DNA of 13,422 bases from JAWPNA01 sp045402695 (GCA_045402695.1 JAWPNA010000215.1:1-13422); one strand, 5' to 3'; shown: positions 1-6,497, counted from the stretch's first letter. Notes: generated by a model not told the origin, from the letters alone. Numbers and translations: made by a program.

Positions 1-404
1 ACCTTCTTCTTGCGCTCTGCTCCTGCGGATTTCACCGTGCGCTTCACCGGCTCCGCGCTCATCGCCTTCGGCCGCGCGTGTCGAGGCTGATAGACACCGA
101 GCTTCCCACCGCCCGGAAGAGTCACCTGGGTGACCAGCCCGTAGCCTCGGTCCTGCACCGGCTCGCAGGCGATGTGGTGCCTCCCCATCTCGGCGAGGAA
201 CGCCTGGACGTCGTCGCACATCAGAAAGAACCCATGCACGTTGTTCTCGTTGGACGGATGGACGGCCACCTCCGCGGAGGGCAATCCGAAGATCAGCCAT
301 CCGTGACCGACGTCGACGTTGGTCAGCTTGAGAACGTCTCTCAGAAAGGCTCGATCGGCCTCAGGGCCCTTGCTGTAGATGATCGAGTGCCCACCGATGA
401 TCAT
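1..404 (-). CDS. VOC-family (glyoxalase/extradiol dioxygenase-like) protein, 3' end cut off by the window
   Basis: 134 codons are visible from ATG 404 down to the left edge; no stop is reached. The protein begins MIIGGHSIIYSKGPEADRAF and continues with a beta-alpha-beta-beta-beta pattern typical of one vicinal-oxygen-chelate module: an N-terminal His at residue 6, the strand pair GWLIFGLPSAEVAVHPS, then FFLMCDDVQAFLAEM and VTLPGGGKLGVYQPRHARP. A basic tail (residues about 115-134, rich in K, R, A) follows the fold, so little beyond the tail is missing. The start is backed by a strong GGGAGGA about 6 bases upstream. The gene lies 45 bases downstream of the decayed TPR gene on the same strand and may be the last gene of the metH operon. 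The VOC fold is clear; the reaction cannot be told from sequence, and a metal-binding or resistance role is only possible. Confidence 0.8.
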   Translation of the reverse strand, partial: MIIGGHSIIYSKGPEADRAFLRDVLKLTNVDVGHGWLIFGLPSAEVAVHPSNENNVHGFFLMCDDVQAFLAEMGRHHIACEPVQDRGYGLVTQVTLPGGGKLGVYQPRHARPKAMSAEPVKRTVKSAGAERKKK

Positions 405-449
405 GGTCGTCCTCCCTTCTCGCCATCGTGTCGTCGTGTGTGGTCACCT

Positions 450-802
450 CTACTGCTGCCGCGCGTCGATCCGCCGGAGCAACACGCGGGCCTCTTGCTG
501 GTTCGAGTAGGCGGCCAGCAGGCGCTCCAGGCCGAGGCGGCGGCCACCAGCCGCGGGGCGAGCGCGAGCGCGGGGTCTAGCCGCACCGCCTGGAGCTGCG
601 CCTCGGCGTCGATTGGTTTGCCGGCATCCATCAGCAGGTCGCCCAGGGTCAGGCGCGTGGGACCGTAGTCGGGGTCTGCCTTCAGGGCCTCCTGGATCAG
701 CGCCTACGCCAAGGAAGCGTCGAGGTTGCGGGAGACCGGAGCGGCGCCGCCCGCGAACAGGGTCAGGAGGAGGGCAAGCAGACCGGGCAGGGGAGTGGAA
801 TT
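450..802 (-). pseudogene. Decayed secreted TPR protein (in-frame TAG plus frameshift)
   Basis: Read on the minus strand just after the metH stop, one frame gives a signal-peptide-like stretch (PGLLALLLTLFAGGAAPVS, about 735-790), then SLA, a TAG stop near 704-706, and then a TPR-like helix pair, ALIQEALKADPDYGPTRLTL followed by GDLLMDAGKPIDAEAQLQAV. Near 535-550 the coherent protein moves to another frame and continues LERLLAAYSNQQEARVLLRR to IDARQQ and a stop at 450-452. No single frame carries the whole protein. No ATG or GTG start is visible; a CTG at 788-790 is possible, and a GGAGG lies just after the metH stop. The 5' limit is therefore approximate. Two independent lesions favour a pseudogene, although two assembly errors in a GC-rich stretch could look the same. 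It is unrelated in function to metH as far as I can see. Confidence 0.6.
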
Positions 803-812
803 GGTCCCTCCG

Positions 813-3251
813 TCAGCTTGCGGCCGACAGCAGCCCCGCCGTGCGGCCCTCCACGAGCGCCTCCGCCGCGGAAACGCAGTCGCCCACGTCCTTGGAGTAG
901 CCGTCGGCGCCGATCTCGGTGGCGAAGCGCGGCGTCACCACCGCCCCTCCCACCAGCACTTTGTATGAAAAGCCGCGCGCCTTCACGGCGTCCGAGACGA
1001 CCTTCATCTGCATCATCGTGGTGGTCATCAGGGCGGACAGTCCGATGATGTCGGCCTCGTGCTCTTTGGCCGCGGCCAGGATCGTCTCCATCGGCACGTT
1101 GCGGCCCAGGTCGTGCACCACGAAGCCGAAGTTGCGCAGCATGATGGCGCACACGCTCTTGCCGATGTCGTGGATGTCCCCCTTCACGGTGGCCATCACG
1201 ATCGTGCCCTTCCGCTCGATCTGCCCGCTCGCCTCCAGCAGCGGCGTCAGGATCGCCACCCCTTTCTTCATTGTGTCGGCGGCCGCCACCAGGTGGGGGA
1301 TGAACTTCTTGCGCGCGCCGAACAGATCCCCCAGGTGGCGGATGGCGGGCGTCATGATGTCCACGAAAAGGTGGAAGGGGTCCGAACCTTCGCCGAGCGC
1401 CTGGTTGACCAGCCTCTCGATGCTGTCGCGGTCCCCCTCGACGACCGCCTCGTAGATCCGGTCCTCGGTGGAGCGGGGCCGCGCGGCCTCCTCGGCGATC
1501 GAGGCCGCCGACTTCTCCTCGGCGTCCAATTGCATCTGGACGCTGATGAATCGCCTGCACTCGGGATCGCGTCCCGCGAACAGAGAGGCGGCGGACAGCG
1601 CGTGCTTCAGCTCTACGTCGTATGGACTCATGATGGCCGCGTCGAGCCCCGCGGCCACGGCCATCGAGATAAACGTCTGGTTGATGAGCCCCCGGTTGGG
1701 CAGGCCGAACGACACGTTGCTGAGTCCGAGTGACGTCGGGCATCCCAGGTCACGCCCGATGAGCCGGATCGTCTCCAGGGTCTGAGCGGAGCCGGTCTGC
1801 ATCGCAGACACCACCAGCGCCAGCGGATCGAAGACGATGTTCTCCTTGCTGACGCCGTACGTCTCCGCGTACTTGAGGATTCTCTCGGCGTTCTTCAGCC
1901 GGTCGACGGCCTTCTCCGGGATCTCGTTCTCGGCGCACAGGGCGATCACGGCCGCCCCGTACTTCTTCACCAGAGGGAAGATCAGCTCGATGCGCTCCAG
2001 TTCCGCGTTGATGCTGTTGACCAGGGCCTTGCCCGGATAGTTGATGAGGCCCTGCTCGAGCGCCTCGACGTACGACGAGTCGATGACCAGCGGCAGGTCC
2101 ACCACGTTCTGGATCGCGGTGATGGCCTTGCCCATCAGGGCCGGCTCGTCGGTGAGCGGCACGCCGACGTTCACGTCCAGCGCGTCGGCGCCCGCCTCGA
2201 ACTCCTTGCGCGCCTCGGCCACCACGAGGTCCATCCGCCCCTCCGCGATGGCGGCGGCAAACTTCGCGCGGCCGGTGGGATTGATCTTCTCGCCGATGAT
2301 GCGGAACGGATGGCCGGCCCCGATCACAAGCGTCTTCATGCGGCTCGTGATGCGCAGCCCGGGAGTGTAAGAGCGCGCCGCGGGCGGCTTCCCCTTGACC
2401 TGGCGTGCGGCCAGGTTCACGTAGTCGGGGGTGGTGCCGCAGCAGCCCCCGATGATGCCGGCGCCGGCCTCGTGGAACCTCGGCACGAAGGCAGCCATCT
2501 CCTGCGCGGACATCGGGAAGATCGTGACGCCGTCCTTCTGGATGGGGAGCCCGGCGTTGGGCTGCACCGCGATCGGCAGGCGCGTGGCCAGGGCCATCTT
2601 CTGGATCACCGGCATCATGTGCTCTGGGCCCGTGGAGCAGTTGGCGCCGACGATGTCCACGCCCAGGCCTTCGAGCACCGTTGCCGCCGTGACAGGATCG
2701 GTCCCGGTGTCCGTCAGGCCGTCCTGCGTGAAGGTCATGAACGCCAGCAGAGGCACCTTGCCGCGGACGTCGTTGCACGCCATCACCGCGGCCTTCATCT
2801 CCTGCAGGTCGAACATCGTCTCGATGGCGAGCAGGTCTACGCCGGCGGCGATCAGAGCCTGCGCCTGCTCGCGGAAGATCTCGTACGCCTCCTGGAAGGG
2901 GATCTCTCCGAAAGGCTGCACCGTGGTGCCGCACGGCCCGATGTCGCCGGCCACCAGGACCTTGGCGCCTCCCGCCTTGCGCGCGATAGCGACGGCGGCC
3001 TCGTTGATCTCCTTGAGCCGTCCGGAAGCGTCGTACTCCGCCAGCCGCCGGCGGCTGGCGCCGAAGGTGTTGGTCAGCAGGATGTCGGCGCCCGCCTGCG
3101 CATACTCGGTCTGCGCGCTCAGGATCACGTCGGGCCGCTCGAGGTTCCACAAGTCGGGGGCGTACCCCGCGGGAAGCCCGCGGCCCTGCAGCAGCGCACC
3201 CATCGAGCCGTCCAGGATCATGACACCCTTGCGGAGCCTCTCGAGGATCAT
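813..3251 (-). CDS. metH: B12-dependent methionine synthase without activation domain
   Basis: Cobalamin-dependent methionine synthase moves a methyl group from 5-methyltetrahydrofolate to homocysteine in the cytoplasm. The 812-residue product has four modules in order. Residues 1-290 are the homocysteine/zinc domain with ligands Cys205 (GANCSTG) and Cys270-Cys271 (GGCCGTTPDY). Residues 315-575 are the pterin-binding domain (FRIIGEKINPTGR, DVNVG, VIDSS). Residues 590-680 are the four-helix cap. Residues 680-800 are the B12 domain with the cobalt ligand His694 in GDIHDIGKS, followed by GLSALMTTT and VLVGGA. E. coli MetH has about 1,230 residues because of a C-terminal SAM-binding activation domain, which is absent here. 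That role probably falls to the upstream gene, which overlaps this one by ATGA. Start ATG 3251 is chosen because the frame upstream of it is only the shadow of the neighbour; GGGAG lies 8 bases upstream. The fold and active-site residues look intact. Confidence 0.95.
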   Translation of the reverse strand: MILERLRKGVMILDGSMGALLQGRGLPAGYAPDLWNLERPDVILSAQTEYAQAGADILLTNTFGASRRRLAEYDASGRLKEINEAAVAIARKAGGAKVLVAGDIGPCGTTVQPFGEIPFQEAYEIFREQAQALIAAGVDLLAIETMFDLQEMKAAVMACNDVRGKVPLLAFMTFTQDGLTDTGTDPVTAATVLEGLGVDIVGANCSTGPEHMMPVIQKMALATRLPIAVQPNAGLPIQKDGVTIFPMSAQEMAAFVPRFHEAGAGIIGGCCGTTPDYVNLAARQVKGKPPAARSYTPGLRITSRMKTLVIGAGHPFRIIGEKINPTGRAKFAAAIAEGRMDLVVAEARKEFEAGADALDVNVGVPLTDEPALMGKAITAIQNVVDLPLVIDSSYVEALEQGLINYPGKALVNSINAELERIELIFPLVKKYGAAVIALCAENEIPEKAVDRLKNAERILKYAETYGVSKENIVFDPLALVVSAMQTGSAQTLETIRLIGRDLGCPTSLGLSNVSFGLPNRGLINQTFISMAVAAGLDAAIMSPYDVELKHALSAASLFAGRDPECRRFISVQMQLDAEEKSAASIAEEAARPRSTEDRIYEAVVEGDRDSIERLVNQALGEGSDPFHLFVDIMTPAIRHLGDLFGARKKFIPHLVAAADTMKKGVAILTPLLEASGQIERKGTIVMATVKGDIHDIGKSVCAIMLRNFGFVVHDLGRNVPMETILAAAKEHEADIIGLSALMTTTMMQMKVVSDAVKARGFSYKVLVGGAVVTPRFATEIGADGYSKDVGDCVSAAEALVEGRTAGLLSAAS

Positions 3252-3901
3252 CCTTTGCGCTCCCATCCCACCGCCGCGGTGACCGACTTGCGCGGCTGCA
3301 GGATCGCGGTCTCGGTGCAGGAGAGCCCGATCGTGGACGCCCCGACCAGCCGCAGCATCTCGTGCTGGGACGTCAGATCCCAGTCGCCGTATCCGGGGCT
3401 GTACCTCATCGTCCGGGCGTAGCCGCGCCTCAGGATCTCGCTCTGCACGATGGAGTCCACCCGGTCGGCCATGTAGTCGGCCATCCACCCTCCCACGACG
3501 TCGAGGAAGTAGGCGTCGGCGGTGTGCGTCTTCTTGATCTGATCCACCTTCTTTTCCAGCTCGGGGCCGATCGTGCAGGCCAGCAGCGTTGCGAAGTCGC
3601 ACTTCGACAGGAGCTTCACCATGTTGCCGCCGGCGAGAAGAGTCTCCGACCCGGCGAGGACAACCCTGTCCGTGCGCACCTCGATGATCTTGTACGTCTT
3701 GTAGCAGGCCCGACCGTGGATCAAGGTGTAGGCGGTGTTGATGGCGAACTTGATGGCGCGCGCCACGCCCTCTTCCTTCAGCTCCTTGACGTACTTGAGG
3801 CGCGGGATCCTCAGCTCGCGTAGCACACGCTTCTCTTCGATCTCGAAGGGGATGCTGTTGATGACCACGGGGCGGTCACCGAGGCTTTTGACTGTATGCA
3901 T
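3248..3901 (-). CDS. MetH activation-domain-like protein, stand-alone partner of MetH
   Basis: The 217-residue product resembles the C-terminal SAM-binding activation domain of MetH. Near the C terminus it has the pattern RRGYARTMRYSPGYGDWDLT followed by SQHEMLRLVGA, like the RxxxGYPxCPD region and its surroundings in MetH, and then an ILQPRKSVTAAVGW segment, like the conserved P-x-x-S-x-x-G end. The N-terminal part (residues 1-90) is an added helical region. In Thermotoga maritima a similar separate protein (TM0269) sits beside a MetH lacking this domain. Here it lies directly upstream of metH, with its TGA inside the metH ATG (ATGA), which points to coupled translation and a 1:1 partnership. 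The likely role is reductive methylation of oxidised cob(II)alamin or docking to MetH; this is inference from family and context. Start ATG 3901 follows an AGGG at 5 bases; the frame is open upstream, but that part is not protein-like. Confidence 0.85.
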   Translation of the reverse strand: MHTVKSLGDRPVVINSIPFEIEEKRVLRELRIPRLKYVKELKEEGVARAIKFAINTAYTLIHGRACYKTYKIIEVRTDRVVLAGSETLLAGGNMVKLLSKCDFATLLACTIGPELEKKVDQIKKTHTADAYFLDVVGGWMADYMADRVDSIVQSEILRRGYARTMRYSPGYGDWDLTSQHEMLRLVGASTIGLSCTETAILQPRKSVTAAVGWERKG

Positions 3902-3941
3902 GGATTCCCTGTAAATTGCTGGCAGCACGGAAATTCTGGCC

Positions 3942-3970
3942 ATTGTACAGTCGTGGTTCGGGAGGATCAA
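3942..3970 (-). promoter_or_regulatory. Predicted sigma70-type promoter of the metH operon
   Basis: On the minus strand TTGATC (3965-3970) and TACAAT (3942-3947) are separated by 17 bases, which fits a housekeeping promoter (4/6 and 5/6 to consensus). Transcription would start near 3935, giving a leader of about 35 bases before ATG 3901. That is too short for a cobalamin or SAM riboswitch. The -35 hexamer lies over the ribosome binding site of the divergent gene at 3978. Confidence 0.55.
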
Positions 3971-3977
3971 GCAGACG

Positions 3978-5579
3978 ATGGACGGCCGGCCTATCTCGCG
4001 TGGCCAGGCGGCACGCGGCCGCCGGGTTGCGGTGCTGGCGGTGCTGGGGGGCACGGTTCTGGCTCTCGCCGGCACGCTGTACCTCGGCATCTGGTTCTCC
4101 GATCCCGCCACGGGGATGGCGCCGGAGCGGACGGCCTCCACCGCGCGCGGAGGCGCACGCGTGGTGGCAGTCCTTCCGTTCAAGTCGGTTACCCCGGATC
4201 CCAACACGGCGTTCCTCGGCGTCGGATTGGCCGACGCGATCATCACCCGCCTCGCGGGCATCCCCGGCCTGAGAGCCCTCCCGATGAGCGCGACGCTTTC
4301 GTCGAGGCAGGACGGAGGCGGCCCGGTCGAGATGGGGCGGAGGCTCGGCGCGGGGGCCGTCATGATGGGGAGCTACGAGCGGGCGGGCGGCGGCCTTCGA
4401 GTGACCATCAAACTCCTCGACCTGGGCACGGGAGCCACGCTGCTGGACCACCATCTTGAGTCGAGCCTGACCGACCTGATGCAGGTGGAGCAGATCGTGG
4501 CTGAAGAGACGCTGGGGGCGCTGCTTCCCTCCACGATCGAGGACGAGCGCCCATGGGAAGGCGCCACGGGGACTTCCGTGGCCTCGGCGCACTATCTCTA
4601 CACCCTCGCGCGCGGCAAGATCGCCACGCTGGAGAGCGGATCGATCCGCGAGACGGTCCCCTTGCTGGAGGATGCCGTCGCCGCCGATCCGGGATTCGCG
4701 CGCGCGCACGCCGCGCTTGCGGAGGCCAGCGCCAACGTGAGCCTGGGAGGATTCTCGCCGGACAGCTCCTGGACCGACCGGGCGATAGCTGCCGGCCGGC
4801 GCGCGGTGTTTCTCGACGACATGGATCCCGAGTGCCACTACGCCCTCAGCTACGCGATGGCGGCGGCGGGCGACCCCGTGGGCGCCACGCGCGAATCGCT
4901 ACGCGCGCTCCAGCTCGATCCGGATCACCCGGCGGCGCTTCGCCAGATCGCGCTGCACATGTCCGCGGCGGGGGCGGGGGCGGCCGCCGTGAAGCTGCGC
5001 GATCGGGCGCGCGAGGCGGATCCCTCCATCGAGCTGGGGTGGGTGGACCTCTACATCGCACTGTCTGAGGGCTGGACATCTCAGCTCGTGTCGCTGCTCG
5101 AGCAGGATGCCCTGGACCGGAGGGGGCGGGGTCGCTCGCCCGAGCAGCCGATCATGCACCTCGGCCTCCTCGCGTTCACGACCGGGGACGCCGCCGCAGG
5201 GCTGCGATGGGCCGCCGCGCTCGAGGAGGTGTCCAGCAACGTCCCGTTCACCGACCTGGTGCGGATGCTTGCACATGCCCGGACCGGCAACGCCGAGGCC
5301 GTCACGCGGATCATCGAGAAGAACCGCGACGTCTACCTGCGCGACTGGGACTACTCCGAGCTGGTCGCGCAGGCGCTGGCGCTGGTGGGGCACCGTGAAG
5401 AGGCGCTGCAATGGCTGAGGCGCTCCGTTGACCGCGGCTGCTTCGCCTCGCAGGTGCTCGCCAACAGCGATGCCCTCGATGGACTGCGGACCGACCCGCG
5501 GTTCTTAGAGGCGATCGCCACCGTGAGGCAGCGGGCGGGGGAGATCGTCCAGATGGCCCGGTTCGCGGGTTACCGCTGA
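3978..5579 (+). CDS. Membrane-anchored TolB-like domain / TPR protein
   Basis: The 533-residue product has three parts. A short basic N terminus is followed by one membrane segment (residues about 17-40, VAVLAVLGGTVLALAGTLYL). A TolB-like domain (COG5616 type, residues 60-165) follows: VVAVLPFKSVTPDPNTAFLG, then GLADAIITRLAGIPGLRALP, then GAGAVMMGSYERAGGGLRVT. The rest (200-520) is a run of TPR-like helix pairs, for example ALAEA, ALSYAMAAAGDPVGATRESL and RALQLDPDHPAALRQIALH, ending with ALALVGHREEALQWLRRSV and DALDGLRTDPRFLEAI, a common end in this family. Relatives usually carry a Ser/Thr kinase or winged-helix DNA-binding domain in front; here only the membrane anchor is present. The bulk is probably periplasmic, a scaffold or sensor of unknown ligand. 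GGGAGGA stands 11 bases before ATG 3978. The selenoprotein gene follows after 33 bases and may share the transcript. Confidence 0.85.
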   Translation: MDGRPISRGQAARGRRVAVLAVLGGTVLALAGTLYLGIWFSDPATGMAPERTASTARGGARVVAVLPFKSVTPDPNTAFLGVGLADAIITRLAGIPGLRALPMSATLSSRQDGGGPVEMGRRLGAGAVMMGSYERAGGGLRVTIKLLDLGTGATLLDHHLESSLTDLMQVEQIVAEETLGALLPSTIEDERPWEGATGTSVASAHYLYTLARGKIATLESGSIRETVPLLEDAVAADPGFARAHAALAEASANVSLGGFSPDSSWTDRAIAAGRRAVFLDDMDPECHYALSYAMAAAGDPVGATRESLRALQLDPDHPAALRQIALHMSAAGAGAAAVKLRDRAREADPSIELGWVDLYIALSEGWTSQLVSLLEQDALDRRGRGRSPEQPIMHLGLLAFTTGDAAAGLRWAAALEEVSSNVPFTDLVRMLAHARTGNAEAVTRIIEKNRDVYLRDWDYSELVAQALALVGHREEALQWLRRSVDRGCFASQVLANSDALDGLRTDPRFLEAIATVRQRAGEIVQMARFAGYR

Positions 5580-5612
5580 GGCCCGTGGACACACTCATTG
5601 AAGGAGGCGCTG

Positions 5613-5828
5613 ATGCAAAAGACGGTGAAGATTTACGGCAAGGACGGCTGACCCTACACGACGGCGGCCCGTGAGGACTGCGAGGCGCGGGGGGTCGCGC
5701 ACGAGTACCTGGATGTCAAGAAGGACGCAAAGCTGCTGGAGGAGATGCTGACGCTGAGCAAGGGACGTCGCGAGGTGCCGGTGATCCTGGAGGACGGCAA
5801 GGTCGCCATCGGCTTCGGCGGGACGTGA
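5613..5828 (+). CDS. Glutaredoxin-like selenoprotein (Uxx-star type), Sec at codon 13 (TGA 5649-5651)
   Basis: ATG 5613 has AAGGAGG at 5 bases, the best ribosome binding site in the window. The frame reads MQKTVKIYGKDG, then TGA, then PYTTAAREDCEARGVAHEYL and on to EVPVILEDGKVAIGFGGT, ending at TGA 5826-5828. If the first TGA is read as selenocysteine (U13), the 71-residue product is a complete small thioredoxin-fold protein: strand TVKIYGK, active site U-P-Y-T, helix TAAREDCEARG, strand HEYLDV, helix AKLLEEMLTLSKG, the cis-Pro motif VP (Pro56), a beta hairpin, and GFGG. The TGA falls exactly on the catalytic Cys of the glutaredoxin CPY motif. There is no second Cys in the motif; Cys23 in the first helix could be the partner. 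A SECIS-like hairpin follows at 5664-5681. This matches the Uxx-star glutaredoxin-like selenoprotein family. The product is probably a cytoplasmic thiol/selenol redox protein with unknown substrate. A TGC-to-TGA error is the alternative. Confidence 0.85.
5664..5681 (+). promoter_or_regulatory. Predicted bacterial SECIS hairpin for the TGA at 5649-5651
   Basis: GCGGCCC (5664-5670) pairs with GGACTGC (5675-5681) around a GUGA loop (5671-5674), giving six pairs including one G-U and a single C-A mismatch. The loop begins with GU and lies 20-23 bases after the UGA. Known bacterial SECIS elements lie inside the coding sequence, close behind the UGA, with a G (often GU) at the start of the apical loop for SelB binding. 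All of these are met; the pairing was done by hand. Confidence 0.65.
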
Positions 5829-5834
5829 GGCGTC

Positions 5835-5856
5835 TGAGCCGGCCGTGAGCCGGCCG
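5835..5856 (+). repeat. Tandem 11-base direct repeat able to form a hairpin between convergent genes
   Basis: TGAGCCGGCCG occurs twice in direct succession (5835-5845 and 5846-5856). GCCGGC (5838-5843) and GCCGGC (5849-5854) can also pair across a 5-base loop. It lies between the 3' ends of the plus-strand selenoprotein gene and the minus-strand mazF gene. It could act as a terminator in both directions, but no T-run follows on either side, so a canonical intrinsic terminator is not shown. Confidence 0.4.
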
Positions 5857-5884
5857 CATTGAAGGGGGAGGCGCGAGGGAGTTA

Positions 5885-6223
5885 TCAGCCGCCCAAGACC
5901 TCAAACAGGCCTTCGAGGATCTGCGCGATCTCCTCGGGTGTTGTCTTGCCGAGCTTCTTCCCGATCCTCTCCACGGAGAGTGTCCGGATCTGGCTGATTT
6001 TCGCCCAGGTTCGCTTCGGGAGGGCTCCTGGGTGAAGTTCAAGCGTCAAGGGGAAGCCCGCTCGCTGTGACCGGCTGGTGAGCGCGACTGCGATGACGGT
6101 CCCCGATCGCTCGTTGAACACGTCCTGACTGAGGATCAGGACAGGGCGACGCCCAGCTTGCTCATGACCGCGCACTGGGTTCAAATCGGCCCATCGAATC
6201 TCTCCCCTCAGTATTCGGGCCAT
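5885..6223 (-). CDS. mazF: MazF/PemK-family toxin (endoribonuclease)
   Basis: The 112-residue product has the MazF pattern throughout: MARILRGEIRWADLNPVRGH, then EQAGRRPVLILSQDVFN, IAVALTSR, a strand pair around the LELHPG segment, KISQIRTLSVERIGKKLG, and a C-terminal helix EEIAQILEGLFEVL. The length matches the family (about 110). MazF toxins cut mRNA (some cut rRNA or tRNA) at short sites and stop growth until neutralised. ATG 6223 lies inside the 3' end of the antitoxin gene (16-base overlap, different frame), the usual arrangement for coupled toxin-antitoxin pairs. An earlier ATG exists in frame but lies deep in the antitoxin gene and gives non-homologous sequence. No lesion is visible, so the toxin is probably active. 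The cut site cannot be read from the sequence. Confidence 0.92.
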   Translation of the reverse strand: MARILRGEIRWADLNPVRGHEQAGRRPVLILSQDVFNERSGTVIAVALTSRSQRAGFPLTLELHPGALPKRTWAKISQIRTLSVERIGKKLGKTTPEEIAQILEGLFEVLGG

Positions 6224-6450
6224 TCTGCCAACTCTCGAGAAAGACCTTCCTCCGCGAGAGCCTTCTCGAAGCGGGGGTCGAGCTTGCGGCACTCCTGCGC
6301 CAGCCGGCTATGCTCCAGGCGCTCAATTTTCTCCGAGACAGCCTCCTGGATTGCCTGGCTGCGACTAGGGAATAGCCGTTGCCGTACCATCTGATCCAGG
6401 CGACGGAGTGTTGTCTCGTCAATGGAAACCGCGACCTTCGATCTCGCCAT
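6208..6450 (-). CDS. Ribbon-helix-helix antitoxin of the MazF toxin
   Basis: The 80-residue product starts MARSKVAVSIDETTLRRLDQ, a beta strand followed by a helix, then a second helix beginning SRSQAIQEAVSEKIE. This is the ribbon-helix-helix (CopG/MazE-like) DNA-binding fold in residues 1-45. The acidic, helical C terminus (LDPRFEKALAEEGLSRELAE) would wrap around the toxin. ATG 6450 is preferred over ATG 6456 because AGGAGG (6457-6462) touches the latter directly but stands 6 bases before the former. The gene overlaps mazF by 16 bases. Antitoxins of this type repress their own operon alone and, more strongly, with the toxin; a palindrome over the predicted promoter fits this. Base composition in this pair looks less GC-rich than the flanks, in line with horizontal transfer, though I did not compute it. 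Confidence 0.9.
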   Translation of the reverse strand: MARSKVAVSIDETTLRRLDQMVRQRLFPSRSQAIQEAVSEKIERLEHSRLAQECRKLDPRFEKALAEEGLSRELAEWPEY

Positions 6451-6462
6451 GTCCATCCTCCT

Positions 6463-6483
6463 GGTATGACAATACGTAATACC
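6463..6483. promoter_or_regulatory. Imperfect palindrome, candidate operator of the toxin-antitoxin operon
   Basis: The 21-base site has arms GGTAT and ATACC at the ends and inner matches AC/GT; 7 of 10 symmetric positions are complementary. It covers the predicted -10 of the operon and ends next to the Shine-Dalgarno sequence. Ribbon-helix-helix antitoxins bind such sites as dimers of dimers. Binding is inferred. Confidence 0.5.
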
Positions 6484-6497
6484 TCCTCACGCGTCAA
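6469..6497 (-). promoter_or_regulatory. Predicted promoter of the toxin-antitoxin operon
   Basis: On the minus strand TTGACG (6492-6497, 5/6) and TATTGT (6469-6474, 4/6) are 17 bases apart. Transcription would start near 6462, at the AGGAGG itself, so the mRNA leader would be only about 12 bases long. The candidate operator lies over the -10. Confidence 0.5.

Noticed and set aside
78..668. Open frame of 196 codons on the plus strand
   Set aside because: It lies opposite the VOC gene and the decayed TPR gene, is rich in the residues expected from antisense GC-rich codons, and shows no domain pattern.
704..706. In-frame TAG of the TPR pseudogene as a recoded codon (pyrrolysine)
   Set aside because: A separate frameshift further on breaks the same gene, the position is not a catalytic site, and nothing else suggests pyrrolysine use.
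1750..3150. Long open frame (466 codons) within metH
   Set aside because: Out-of-frame shadow of metH with Arg/Gly/Ala-rich sequence; metH itself has every catalytic residue in its own frame.
3252..3602. N-terminal extension of metH in the same frame (about 117 residues)
   Set aside because: It is the shifted frame of the activation-domain-like gene; the conserved MetH start and the ATGA overlap both point to 3251.
3902..3977. Cobalamin or SAM riboswitch upstream of the metH operon
   Set aside because: The predicted leader is only about 35 bases and the whole gap is 76 bases, too short for either riboswitch.
5613..5651. Selenoprotein region as a 12-residue peptide or a plain pseudogene
   Set aside because: The frame after the TGA is fully conserved glutaredoxin sequence with no other lesion, the TGA sits at the catalytic residue, and a SECIS-like hairpin follows.
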